Shown: positions 51,087 through 62,304 of the stretch, in pieces | Position numbering within the stretch: the stretch's first letter is position 1 | How the letters are laid out: each line of letters begins with the position of its first letter | Origin: Caenorhabditis remanei | Lineage: Eukaryota > Nematoda > Chromadorea > Rhabditida > Rhabditidae | Length of the DNA stretch: 64,000 nucleotides | Assembly (NCBI RefSeq): GCF_010183535.1 | Contig: NC_071330.1 | Location: 16,783,717 to 16,847,716 of the forward strand | Direction of reading: 5' to 3' | Position numbers and translations under genes: made by a program | The notes under the pieces: model-generated | What the model was told of the DNA's origin: nothing | The model's input: the letters and a program-made list of their open reading frames with translations, nothing else | Database searches by the model: none

Positions 51087-51127
51087 TTTAGAAAGTTCAT
51101 ACAAAAACAAAAAAAAACAAAAACGAA

Positions 51128-51198
51128 TAAGAAGGTTTCGAACCCCCCGCCCACCGATTCTCACCCCCGCCCTCTTCCACTGCGCCACTTGTGCACAG
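51128..51198 (-). pseudogene. tRNA-like or tRNA-derived SINE remnant
   Basis: On the minus strand, AGTGGCGCAGTGGAAGAG resembles the internal A box and GGTTCGAAACC the B box of a tRNA, at roughly the right spacing. A convincing anticodon stem and acceptor stem are not visible, so a working tRNA is unlikely. Confidence 0.35.
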
Positions 51199-51599
51199 AA
51201 AAACGTGGTCATGGAGAGAATAGAAAAGAGGGGAGATCCTCGCAGCAGTACAATGACACATACAATGACAAAATGGTCAGTGTATTCGAAAAAAATGTCA
51301 GTGGAGATTCAGGTTTCTCCACAGAATCGTCCGGTGTCAATATTTTTTGATCGGACTTTTTGGTTCCATTAGATCTCCGAAAGTTTAGATCGGTGTCAAA
51401 AATCCAGAACGATTCAGTGGATCCAGTCCCCAGGACAGCGAATAGAAAAAATCCCAACATGACCGAAAAACCGCGAAAATCACAAAATCCGGTTTTCTGA
51501 AAGCTTTATCAGCTAAAAATATATTGAATTTTACATGGATCGATAGAGATTTTTTTTCTACACATTTCCTTTTTTTCGGATCCTGAAAATTTTCAAAAC

Positions 51600-52310
51600 T
51601 GAGCGAGTTACAGCCGGTCAAAGTTTTGGGCAGAAAAAGGGGGATCGATCGATAATTGCTCATTTTTTGACTGTTTTTTGAGTATAACTCGAATGCATCA
51701 TCTCCAATTTGAAATATGTTTTTTTAGTCACTTCCGCCATCCCCAGTTACATAACTCTACCAAATTTCAAAGCTCTCGGTTCAAAACAACTCGAGAAATA
51801 AGAAGGAAAGTGAAAATTTTGAGAAAAAAAGTCGTTTCCTTTCTTTTATGGCCATAAATCATATTTTCACAGATTTGTGAATAATTTTTATATGTCTCGA
51901 TAGCCAGATTTTCAGAGATCTTAAATTCAAAAAATCCCCCAGAAATGTTCAAAGCTGAAGCCGTACGAAGTAGGAAACGGCGGAAATCGTGAATTTCTCA
52001 AGCCATTTATTTGAGCAAAAAAAGTTGTTTTTACTTTTGTGCTCATAACTCTCTCCCAAGTGCTCCAAATCTATCCCCTGACAGTCGCCACATCCGTATT
52101 AAGTTTTTAAAAACAAACGAAAAAGAACTTTTTGAAAATCTCTACAACGAAAAAAGTTATTCAAAAAATGAGTGCGACTCAAAGTTTTTGACAGCATTAT
52201 CGACACTTTTGGCGAAGCTCCGCCCACCGAAATCGCCCACCTCATACCTATCGGATTTAAAGAGAGGGGGCGATTTCTTGTCTTACATATTTTTGTGTAT
52301 TTCACACTAA
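51600..52310. repeat. Long dispersed repeat, copy 1
   Basis: Shares long stretches with 63550-64000 (CAAATTTCAAAGCTCTCGG, ATGTCTCGATAGCCA). Its right end has GCGAAGCTCCGCCCACCGAA; the left end of copy 2 has the complement TTCGGTGGGCGGAGCTTTGC, so this may be a terminal inverted repeat. Confidence 0.6.
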
Positions 52311-53122
52311 AGGGAACGTCATGGAGTCAGTTTGGAGTTACAGTACCGCTCAAAAGTATATTAAATTTTGGTTTTTTTCCGTTGAAAAGGTCCAACTTTA
52401 AGATTGTGCCATGGTAATACTGGTTGAACCATCAAGTAGATTTTTAATGAATCGTACAGATCAAAAGTAGAGCTTCATTTTTGTAGTTGTAAACTTTTTT
52501 GTACAGACACTCCCTAGAGAGTTATAGTAATTTTAAGTCGACAGCTCAAAAATCGCACTATTTTGCACTGAAATGGGTCGATTTGAAGGAGAAATTACTT
52601 TGACAATACATAACTCTCTAGGGAGCATTCGTACAAAAAAGTTGTCAACTACAAAAATGGAATTCTACTCTTGATCTGTACGATCCATTAACAATCAGTA
52701 TTACCCCGAAACAGTCTCAAAGTTGGGCGTTTTTAACTGTAAAAGGCCAAACTTAATATACTTTTGAGCGGTACTGTATGTGACGTGACCTATACTATTA
52801 AAAAGCTGAGAAATCGCTGATTCCAAATATATATTCACTTTTTGCCCTCGAGGTTTGGTATTCTAGAAAAATAAGGTTAAAGTTCTAAAAAAATAGAGAT
52901 TGAGACACTCGAAAATTGGCAACAAAAAAGGTAAAAAACATTTTTCGCAGGCCAGAAAGGTAATATCTGTCATATTCGCCAAACGTTGCCCTGGTTTTTC
53001 TCGAATACCCGGCCTCAACGACCAAAACAGAATATATATTTGAAATCAGCGTTTTTTCAGCTTTCCAGTGGTATAAATCACGTTTCATAACTCTAGAATG
53101 ACTCCATGGAATTCCGTGGTTA
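52310..53122. mobile_element. Palindromic MITE interrupted by another MITE
   Basis: Related to the 21410-21785 palindrome (GTGACCTATACTATTAAAAAGCTG, read in parts; CCAAATATATATTCACTTTTTG). The left arm is split at 52341-52775 by a different TA-flanked element. Confidence 0.7.
52341..52775. mobile_element. TA-flanked MITE with CAGTACCGCTCAAAAG ends
   Basis: Left end CAGTACCGCTCAAAAGTATA and right end TATACTTTTGAGCGGTACTG are perfect complements with TA on both sides, as for Tc1/mariner-derived MITEs. 435 bp. Inner arms are a copy of the TTTGTAGTTGTAAACTTTTT hairpin with CTCCCTAGAGAGTTATA. Confidence 0.82.
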
Positions 53123-53471
53123 GAAAAGAGTACTATAGCGATTTTTCCTTTTTCTACTAAACCTAGTGTTGCCAATTAAGAACTGCATAGTAGGACCTGT
53201 CTAGCTTTCCTAAATCAAAGTTCAACTATGGTCGTATTTTTATAAATTAACACAAAATACATATAACACAGTACTGGCACAGCATTGCGAGGCTCACGGT
53301 CGTGGCAATGCGCTATCAGACGGATGGCGCTGTGCCAAATTGAAATTTTACGTTCATTAATCATATCTTTTAAAATAAACCGCGATGCGAACGAAACGCG
53401 ATTCAGAAAAATTCGAATCTGTCCCTTTTGTCTCGCACCATAGAATGTACCGATCTAAAAGTTAATTACCT

Positions 53472-53603
53472 TCATTATATAATAATATAATTAATTTCCT
53501 AACAAAAGAATTGATTTTCCGTATGCCTTGAGAATTCTCTATAAATTAGCATACGGAAAGTCAATTTCTTTGTTAGGAAATTAATTATATTATTATATAA
53601 TGA
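53472..53603. repeat. 132-bp AT-rich palindrome
   Basis: TCATTATATAATAATATAAT at the left is repeated as its complement at the right. The inner segments AATTTCCTAACAAA and CCGTATGC also pair. Small fold-back element. Confidence 0.8.
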
Positions 53604-54100
53604 GCTAGGCCGATAGTCCACAATTCACTAGTTTTCTGTTTTCACACAACACCTTAGGTCATTTTAAAAAACTTTAGCATTCCGTCTAATTTCATGAAAA
53701 ACTTATTGGTAGTTTTGAGTTTTTATGCTCCTCGACCCCCCTTCAAAATCTAAAATCTAAAATCCAAACTCAAATTTCGAAAAAAAAAGAAAAATGCACT
53801 TCCCCTAATCTCCCTTCATCTCTCTGCCTTCCCTCTACACTTTTTCATTTTCTTCATCCCGCCCGTCCCTCTGTCCTTCTTCGGCTCTTCCCCGCAATGA
53901 ACAGCTTAAGATAAGTCCGTTGCCAGGAGCAACCATCAGTGTGCTCCGCTGCTCCGAGCAGCTGAGCTCTCGTCATCTTTTCTCTGCTCTTCTCGGTATC
54001 CTTTTCTCTTTCACATGAATTGGATACATTTTTTGTTGTTGTTGTTTTTTTTTGTGAATTATACTTCATTTTTAAAGAATGTTTTAAAATTTTCAGGTGT

Positions 54101-55885
54101 ATGATGTCGGATCCCGATGACCTATCTTTTTTGTCCGATCAAGGACGAAAAAATGTGATTGAGGAAATGGCAACTAGTCAATTGTAAGTTTTAAAGATTT
54201 TTTTCAAGTTTTTCAAAATTCTGAAATAATATAATTTTTCGACATCATTTTCAATATAATTTTTTTAATATCAACTTAAGGGAACTTATCTTTTTTTTTA
54301 ACTGCCAATTCTCTATAAGTTTTTAACTCAGAAATTACTTGAATACAGCTTCTGAAGGGGTCTGGCGTACCTTTGACGCGTTTCCGGAACAATAACTGTA
54401 GTACGATAACCCACTTTCTTTTACCTTGTTTGTCACTTTATCCATTCTTTTGAGCCCATTTTCAGTCACTTTTTCGATTTCCCCCACTGTTTCCAAATTC
54501 TGGCATACTTTTGACGCATTTTTCGGAACTACACGCACGGCCTCCTGCAGAGGCCCTCTCAAAGTACTGCGCGCAGTGCATTGAAAGGGCCTCCGCTGGA
54601 CGCCGTGCACGTTTTTTTTCCAATATTACCTATTTTTATATCAAACAGCATAATACTATTTTATGCCTGAAAATTGTCAATCTCGAAATGGAAACTGTTT
54701 TTTATCATGTAAAATGACTGATCAGACCAAAAATGTCAAATTTTGACTATTTTGTATTAGAAAATGACATTTTTAGCTTTGAAATCAGCTGTTTTTTCGA
54801 AATCATCTCCGTTGAGAAAATGGGCGGTTGCACCAAAATTTTTTTTTCAAAATTCTAAAATTAGAGCTCGGTTATAATTAAATCACATTTATCATATTTC
54901 TCCGCGCTATTCTAATTACTAATACAATTTCCCTTCTTCCAGAATTGACTATTCCCTCCGTTCTCCCAGCACCAAGACCCAAGTGGAATCCATTAATCGT
55001 CAAGTCTCCTCCCTCGAATTCCACATCGACCACACAAAAGTCATTCTCAAGTCGGAAGACGCCACAGATATGGAAGTCAGATTTATAATGTTTCAAGAGA
55101 GAAATAAGAAGAACTGTTCTGAGACTGAGACCCGAATCCCTATGCCAAATCCAATTTCCATTCAATCTCATGCAATAATTAATCAGGAGTATCAAGTCAC
55201 TGATATGTGGAAGCAACCGGATTACTGTACCTGGCAACAATGGCTGTGTCACCTCAGGGACATTTTCCACTGTCAAAATGTGAAACTATTCTTTAAAGGT
55301 AACGGATCCTTCAAGTATTCAGTGGATTCCATCAAGGAATTGTTCAAAGGATTCAACATCATCGGTGTTGGTGTAGATGAAGCATCTCGAGGGGACTTAA
55401 TGGAGCTCCTTGAGACATTTAAGCCAACCAAGGACATCCGGATAAACTATCTTGATCAGGATATCCTGGAACTTCTTCCAAAGGACCTCAACTTTTTAAA
55501 ATTTGGAAAACAGATAAAAATGAAAGCGGAGGAGTTGTTAGCGCTGGATAGCAAGGTTATCGAAGTCCACTTCTCAAAAATTATGGAAATCGGAGTCCAG
55601 CAATTCATTAAACAATGGACAAATATGACTAGCAACGTCAACTTGGAATTTTTGTCACTTCGATATGAGAAGAAGACATTTCCTGGAGAGGATAGAATAA
55701 TCGCAAAAATCCCACGGAGAGTGTTGTCAAAGGAAGGTAAGAGGTTTCGAGCTGTGGTGCCTGAATCTACATGGGCATATGTTAGTGGAGCATATGAATT
55801 GAAGAGAGTGGATGGGAAAATGGCTACGGTGGTTTTCGAGCAGGAGTCGGATGTCAGGTGGATCAAATTTTATGTTCATCAATAG
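54101..55885 (+). CDS. F-box-type protein with FBA_2 domain
   Basis: Two exons: 54101-54183 and 54943-55885; 341 residues. The N-terminus (DDLSFLSDQGRKNVIEEMAT then QLIDYSLRSPSTKTQVESI) is a diverged F-box. The C-terminal half matches FBA_2: KAEELLALDSKVIEVHFSKI, GVQQFIKQWTNMTSNVNLEF, then AYELKRVDGKMATVVFEQ. SCF adaptor by family; substrate unknown. The start codon follows a TTTTCAG acceptor, and a second Met comes immediately after it. It is the first of three plus-strand paralogues with an 83-104-nt first exon. The intron contains a GC-rich hairpin at 54537-54612 and CTTTGACGCGTTT units. Confidence 0.84.
54537..54612. repeat. GC-rich hairpin in F-box intron
   Basis: CACGGCCTCCTGCAGAGGCC and the roughly complementary GGGCCTCCGCTGGACGCCGTG flank CTGCGCGCAGTG. 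Imperfect stem of about 30 bp, unlike the AT-rich surroundings. Confidence 0.65.
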
Positions 55886-57196
55886 GGATCTTATAGCAAA
55901 TTTTACGCTGAATCTGTCAGAATCATTAGGTATCTCCTTTTCTACCCATATATTTAGGAAACTGAACGCTTAAACTTTTCAAAACCGCCGATTTTCTTCC
56001 ATCTGATTCACCAAAACATTCCCATCTCTATAAATTTTTATGTCACAAATTATTTGAAAACGTATTTAAAGTCCCTACCAATTTTCATAAATTTTTCATA
56101 CCAATTCCTGGGAAAATATAATATATAAAGCGCGCCCTACTTTACCTTGTTTTCTCACTTTTAATCACTTTTTGTAACTTTTTTCCGGTTTTTTGAGCGC
56201 ATTTTCTGTCAATTTTTCGATTGTTCCTAATTTCATAAAATTCTGGCGTAACTTTGACGCGTTTTCCAATCAAAACATTGTAATACAATTTCCCTCACTC
56301 TCTTTCACTCTGTTTCCTCACTTTTTGTCACTTTTTGTCACTTTTTTCCTATCTTTTGAGCACATTTTGAGCCCATTTCCTGTCAACTTTTTAATTTCCC
56401 CAATTGTTTTCAAATTCTTAAAATTCTTGTTATCTCCTTTTTTTGTTACTTTTTCCCGGTCTTTTGACGCATTTTCCGCACTAGGCGTATTCTCAATATC
56501 ATCTATTAAAAAAATGATATTTTTATGCTTTAATTTCCTTGCTTCTTACAGCTGTAATTAATTATTTTTCTAGATTGTCTCAATTAGCTTGGCCCAGTTC
56601 TTTCATCTGTGTTCCACCGGAAAAATCTTCTTGAGAAATGCAATTTTCTATTGTTACCGTAGAGCGCGGTTGTAAGAAGCGAGTCGTGCTATACGGACTC
56701 ACGAAAACATATAATTTAGCACCAAAGCTCCTAAAAATCTGCATAGCTCATTTCACAGATGTTCTCTTCAGAAACTAATTGCATATTCGGAATTAGCGTA
56801 AAATTTGCAATCAGAAAACTCTAAACTTTGTTTTATATGCATACCTCCCATTTCCTATATGTAATTTATTATAAATAAAGTGTGTATTTAAAATAATTAC
56901 CCCAGTTTTCAGTGTCATATTTGAAAATCCCTTATCAAATGGGTATGAATACTTAATTTTGAATGTTTTAATCAATTTTTTATCCATTTCCCTCAATTCT
57001 ACAGTTCTCCTCTTCTCAACCTTGCTGTCACCCAGACAGACTAATTGTCTAGTCATCTCTTTCTCTCTCTCTCTCTCCATTCTTCTTTTTATAATTTGTT
57101 ATTTGTTATTATTCTCTTTCTATTTTTATTATTGTTTAATTCGATTAGACCTAATACAAGTCGTGATTCTTCAGAACTCTATTTCATCTTAGAATA
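55886..57196. other. Spacer between F-box paralogues
   Basis: AT-rich. CTTTGACGCGTTTTCC repeat units lie at 56100-56480. A TACCGTAGAGCGCGGTTGTAAG segment at 56655-56680 is related to 50160-50280. TCTCTCTCTC lies near 57060-57080 ahead of the next gene. No exon recognised. Confidence 0.45.
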
Positions 57197-58264
57197 ATGG
57201 CTGCTCCTACTCCTACCGTTGTCGATGATGAATTCCCGTTTCACCTGTTGTCTTTCTCAGGTCAAAGATACATTATTGGAGCGATGACAAATAGTCAGTT
57301 GTGAGTTTTTTGAACAGTTTTTGGTCTGAAAGTCCCACCGGATTCAAAATTGTTGGGATTTAAGTTTTCTAGTTTATTTGGCCTTTTTCAGTTGAAAATT
57401 ACCAGAGGGTGTTACGGTATTACCTGATTGTCCCACAAAGTAAATTATTTATAAACCATACAGAACAAAAGCCGACCTTCATTTTTGTAGTTGACAACTT
57501 TTTTGTACCGACACCGAATAAAGAGTTATGGTCATTTTAAGACAGCACTACTATTTTGCACTGAAACGGAAAGATTTAAAAGTGAAATTACTTTGTCGAT
57601 ATGTAACTCTTTAGGGAGTGTCCCTACAAAAAGTTGTCAACCACATAAATGAAGGTCTACCTATGTTCTGTATGGTTTATACATAACTTACTTTGTGGGG
57701 AAATGAGTCATACCGTAACACGCTCTAGTCATTTACAACTGAAAAGGCAACATTTTATATCTTACTGCACGGTACTGTAAAGTTCTAACCATACTCTACT
57801 TAGCGAAAACTCTTTAAAAACCATTAAAGTTCACGGAAATCTCCTCCTCTAATATCATGTTGTCTTGCAGACTACAATATTCATTGATATCCGAGTCCAC
57901 TAAAAACTTCGCGAAAAATTTGAAACGTGAGGCGACATTCATTTCATTTGCCGTATATTGTCACCACCTCAACTTCCCGCCAGACTTAATTGACAAGAAC
58001 GAAATTAGGCTTAACTTTGAGTTTCCAAGTCTCGATTATTATGTCCCACCACGCATGTCATTTACTGTGCTTTCCACCAATGAATATCAAGTAGTTTGCA
58101 ATTTGGAGAAAGAGGATTACTCGTGGAAGGACTATATCTGTCACATCTCAGAAGTTTTTAACTGCAAATCGATTAAGCTATATTTCGGCCGCGGTGTATT
58201 TTGCCACTTCTTTGATGGCTTTGATGAGTTCCTCGACGGATTTGAAGTTACCGAACTCGGATAA
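57197..58264 (+). CDS. Truncated F-box-type protein
   Basis: Two exons: 57197-57300 and 57871-58264; 165 residues. It begins like its neighbours (FPFHLLSFSGQRYIIGAMTN then QLLQYSLISESTKNFAKNLK) and continues through the middle region (YSWKDYICHISEVFNCKSIK, FDEFLDGFEVTELG), then stops. The paralogues at 54101 and 60204 are about 340 residues long, so the whole FBA_2 target-binding half is missing. The downstream sequence does not continue the homology; it enters transposon-like sequence and a LINE fragment. It could be a decaying gene or a short F-box-only product; if expressed, it could compete for the Skp1-like partner (inference). Intron at the shared position, occupied by a MITE. Confidence 0.72.
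57385..57750. mobile_element. Hairpin MITE in truncated F-box intron
   Basis: Outer arms TGTTACGGTATTACCTGATT and AATGAGTCATACCGTAACAC pair imperfectly; inner arms carry TTTGTAGTTGACAACTTTTT and complement. Same inner hairpin as in 52341-52775. Confidence 0.7.
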
Positions 58265-60203
58265 AGTTCTATTGGATACTAAGATTTAGTCGTGACTTAT
58301 ATGGTTAAAAAGCTGGTGTCATGAGGATTCTTATTGTGGCTACAGTTTTAGATTTGTTTTAAAATGTACCAAGGTATGGTGACTCAATGTTTGGTTCAGC
58401 ATCACCAGCTTCCAACCGTCGTTTTCATTATTTCCTGACATAACTCGCTTCAAACTCATTTTTAAGGCTTAAAAAATATACAAAATGGTAGATCTCGGTG
58501 AGCACTACATACTCCGGGCCAAATGAATAATTTGTATTATTTTTGCATTTTTGAAACTTTATCCTGGTTTTCAGTACATTAACACTTAGTTAATTAGCCA
58601 AAAGTAAGTGGTAGACATAGATCTTGCAAAAATCTACATTTTGATATATTTTCCAGCGTATAAAAGTGAGTTGAAAGCAAGTAAAGCTCTTTTAAGTAGA
58701 AAAACTACGTCTACACCAGGATTTGTCTTTATTATCCAGAAAAGTTGATTTTTCCCTGTATAATGTGTGCTTCAGCATTAAAAATCACAACTTTTACATG
58801 ATCTTTTGGGAAAATTAAACTGAAGCAACAACGTCAGGTTACTTTTATTGCTTTATAAAACTTTTGCTAGACCATTCTTGGAGTATGGGACAGTCGTTTC
58901 CAACCCAACGGATATGAAAACAGTGAAATCCATAGAGGCTGTGCAAAATAATTTCACTAGAAGAGTAATGTTTAGAGTGGTACGTAAAAGAATTCTTAAC
59001 ACGGACCCAGAGTACCGAAGTGCTGCTGACCGCCTTATTGACTACAACCTTCAAACTCTTAAAGATCGGCGGGAACACTTTGACGTTAAGTTTTTCCAAA
59101 AACTTCTACTGGGTAAAATTGCAATTGACCACAACAATTACTTTAGTTACTCTCCCACAAAAACCAGGCGTGGCCACTCCTACCGATGGAAGAAATCAAA
59201 ACCTAAAATAGGCAGATTATTTTTTACAAACAGAGTGCTGAATAAAGTAGTAAACCAAAGCTCTAGAAAGAACACTGATTCTGACATTTCTTAACTCGAC
59301 CTCCCTTTCTCTTTTTATTGTATTTATTTATTGTATTCCATTTTTTGATTGATTAGCTTTCACGTATCGAGCATGCGTAAATAAATAATAATAATAATAA
59401 TAATAATTACTTTATCATTAAATATTTTGTTTTATTGTCATTTTACACTCTAAACCTTCCAACTTTTATCTCATTTTTTTTGCCCGAACTTTCTAAACTC
59501 CTCTTTTTTTTACATTTTCATTTTTCTTCTATCAATAAACTCTTTCACTGATAACAATATTTATCTTTTTATCTTTTTAATTTTTCTAATTTGGTTAATG
59601 AACCAATAATATACCTTTATACCTCCCTATTATTATTTCGCCCCTCTCTTTCATTTCCTCCGCGCACTTTTTTCTTGCCGACCACCCATGCTCGACCTGG
59701 TCTCCATGGAGATTTCATTTTCCAAGCCCCCTTTTTTCTTTTGCCTGAGTCCCCTCCTCTTCACGGCTCTCCTCTCCCGGTATCAAGAGACGCAGGCGGT
59801 TCTCAAAAAGCGGAGATTAGTCTCTCTGCCCTTTTTGGATTATCTTATGTTTTAGATTTGACATGGAGCCCCCTTTGCGTGAGTGCGTATGAGCGTGTGT
59901 GCCTCCTCATTTGTTGCTTAGAGCCCTCCTCCCCCCTCTCTCCCTCTTCAAAGATATCAATAAGGGGGTGTGTCCTAAAAATCAATTCATATACATATAT
60001 ATCACGCCTCGGCTCCGTTGCCACCCCACCGCTCCAGGAGCAAATTAGAGAGACGCAGACGGCTTCTTCTTCTCTCACCCCATTTCCGTACTTACACTTT
60101 TTTCTCCGTTTCCTCTTTTTTTACCTCCGTGCTTCATTCTCCCTTTTTTTTAATCCGTTTGACATCATAACATTTTCAGATCTACCTCATCTTGTCCTGA
60201 GCA
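58265..60203. other. Spacer with LINE fragment and promoter-like region
   Basis: 58265-58800 is AT-rich with a loosely inverted pair (AAAATGGTAGATCTCGG and GTAGACATAGATCTTGC). The LINE fragment follows. From 59640 to 60180 the sequence is C/T-rich, with AGAGACGCAGGCGG at 59786 and AGAGAGACGCAGACGG at 60046, boxes of the GAGACGCAGA type common in Caenorhabditis promoters, fitting the gene at 60204. Confidence 0.5.
58830..59410 (+). mobile_element. 5'-truncated LINE (non-LTR retrotransposon) remnant
   Basis: The reading frame 58830-59294 encodes the C-terminal end of a reverse-transcriptase protein: LLYKTFARPFLEYGTVVSNP, SIEAVQNNFTRRV, RSAADRLIDYNLQTLKDRRE. This is the conserved region after the RT fingers and palm of many LINEs. 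Only about 150 residues remain; the upstream RT and endonuclease are absent, as usual for 5'-truncated copies. The 3' end closes with an (AAT)n tract at about 59385-59407, typical of non-LTR integration. The element cannot move. It lies 0.6 kb after the truncated F-box gene. Confidence 0.82.
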
Positions 60204-61985
60204 ATGTCTGACATCCCTGAAGGCATGGAAGCTGTTCCAGCACAAACGGATCCCGAATTCTACAAAAAGTTCAACACTTCTGAGTTGTGAGTTTATTATT
60301 TTTATTTTTTGGTTGAAAAATTTCATAGTTTTTAGAGTTAGAAGTAGGAAAATAAGGATTTCAGCTTTAAAAAAACGCGTCCACGTCACCCCAGCTTAAG
60401 AATTTTCCATTGTATAGCCAAGAAATCTTGATAAGCTTACTTAAATGCAAACGCGTTAAAGGTACGACAGCCAAGCTTCCTTGAGCATTCTAGAAATCTC
60501 TCTGGCGTACCGTCGACGCGTAAAGATCTTTAGAGGTAATTGATTTAGTCTAAGTGGGGCGCCATTGACGCGTTTTCTATAAAAACTTGGCTAAAATATT
60601 TCAAATGCCGTCTGCGAGCTCTAAGGACCGCACGTACAAAAAATGGTCAACTACAAAAATGAAGATCTGGGTTCGATTAGTATACATGAATAAAATTAGA
60701 GTTGTGGGGTACTTAGTCATACCGTGACACGCGTTTAAAGTTAGTCAACACTATATATTGTTAGAACGCTGCGGAAAACGTGAGAACTGATTTGGAGGAA
60801 AAAAACGTCATGGGACCGCCCGTACAGAAAAGTGATCAACTACAAAAATAAAAATCTAGGTTTGGTCTGCATATATGCGAAAAATCATGGCCGTGAGATA
60901 ATTAGTCACGTCATAACACGCGTTTAGTGTTGGGTATTAAATTATATAGTTAGAATGTCAAGTCTTATCAAAAATTTAGAATTTTTGTGTAACTAAGCTA
61001 ATTTTAGAGCTATAAAACGGTTCTTTATGCCAAGTTCTCAAATTCCCCTTTTTCTAGACTCCAATACTCCTTGATCTCCCCGGTCACCAAAAACAACGCC
61101 AGAAGGACATGGCAAGTCTGTCCCTCTCTCAACTTCTACATTGGCCAAGACAGCTTAACCCTCCGCACCATTCGAGACGACATGGCGCCTATCAAGTTCT
61201 TCTGGACCTCTCCAAATCCTGAAAACCTATTGTCGGAGCCCCCGATAGTGGAAACCGCTATCAATGAGAATCCAAAAGTGGCTTTTGTGAAGCCAGAGTA
61301 CAAAAACATGCTGCATTGGGTGGATCACTTCTCGGAAATCCTGCACAGTAAGGAAATAAGGCTTTCCCTGACGTCCGCGGAGTCCATCTTCGGAATTGAT
61401 GAGATCAAGATGTTGTTTGTAAACTACAAAATCGTTGGTTTCATCGGGACCTCCTTCGAACTTCTGGAACAACTTCTTACACAATTCCTACCTCTTCAAA
61501 CCATTAAGTTGGATATGACACCAGACGCGGATCTCACTGCGGACTTCCAACCTCTCGCAAATGCAATTCGAGGTATTGATGAGATCATGTTCGGAAAGGA
61601 GTTCCCAATGACCCTCGAGAATTTGAAGGAGGTCAGGAACGAGACCATCACAATCCTTTGTCCATCCATGGGACTTCGAGAGCTGAACGCGTGGCTTAGA
61701 AGTTGGTCGAGTTCAGAATCTAACAGAAACCTGGTGGATCTCCAAATCAGATTTCCAGCGGAGACATTCGCAAGGGACTATCGACGATTCGTGTTTCATC
61801 AAATTCAATTCTTAGTTGGTCAAAACTTCATTTGCAATTATCCCTGCTCCTCAAAGGCCTGGGATTACGAGCCCATGAAATCTCTGGACGGTCCGTTCAC
61901 AGTTCGAAGAGGATTTCAGGATGCGTTGATGGACTTCTTTCCGGAGAGGCTTTATATGATTGTTAAATTCACTGTTCAGTTTTGA
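60204..61985 (+). CDS. F-box-type protein with FBA_2 domain
   Basis: Two exons: 60204-60286 and 61058-61985; 336 residues. The N-terminus (MSDIPEGMEAVPAQTDPEFY then ELLQYSLISPVTKNNARR) keeps the intron position and the LLQYSLIS motif of the family, but the canonical F-box leucine/proline core is weak, so Skp1 binding may be reduced. The FBA_2 half is intact: FPMTLENLKEVRNETITILC, RELNAWLRSWSSSESNRNLV, GPFTVRRGFQDALMDFF. Predicted ubiquitin-ligase adaptor. The intron (771 nt) carries GACGCG units and at least two CAACTACAAAAAT hairpin fragments. A promoter with GAGACGCAGA-type boxes lies just upstream. Confidence 0.82.
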
Positions 61986-62025
61986 TTCTTTAATATCTTT
62001 TGACTCACATTTCCACTATGTGCAT

Positions 62026-62304
62026 ATACCGTAAATACTGTATTATAAGGGCATGCCGTTATATTTTTCAACTGCCTCCGAGAGAAATTTTGTGGTTTCA
62101 GAAACTCATTGAAATTAAACGAAAAAACGTTTTTGGACATTCTATTTGCTGATCAAGACGTTACTAATCACGCTGCTTCTAATCACAAACCAAGAAAAAA
62201 CAACGGGATAATCATATTCATGAATTCTGAGTATAGATGGGGTGCCGTTATAATACAGGTGCCGTTCTATTACAGGTGCCGTTATAATACAGTATATACG
62301 GTAT
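62026..62304. mobile_element. MITE with ATACCGTA ends
   Basis: ATACCGTAAATACTGTATTA at the left pairs with TAATACAGTATATACGGTAT at the right. Just inside the right end are three copies of a GTGCCGTTATAATACAG-like unit. 279 bp, non-coding. Confidence 0.72.

Larger units (their letters stand above)
50447..54100. other. Transposon-dense spacer
   Basis: Lies between divergent F-box genes. Elements listed separately occupy much of it. 53800-54000 is pyrimidine-rich and moderately GC-rich (TCTCTGCTC, GAGCAGCTGAGCTC), fitting the promoter of the gene at 54101. 50690-50765 is a copy of a repeat (ACTCGGCTGCGCCTCG, GTGCTTAGCAAGTTTTA) also seen at 63028-63105. Confidence 0.55.

Noticed and set aside
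53919..53933. GTTGCCAGGAGCAAC resembling an RFX X-box
   Set aside because: One base too long for the spaced half-sites, and no ciliary gene is nearby.
59591..60211. Open frame of 206 codons upstream of the last F-box gene
   Set aside because: It is C/T-rich promoter sequence with GAGACGCAGA boxes, overlaps the start of the spliced F-box model, and has no protein-like composition.
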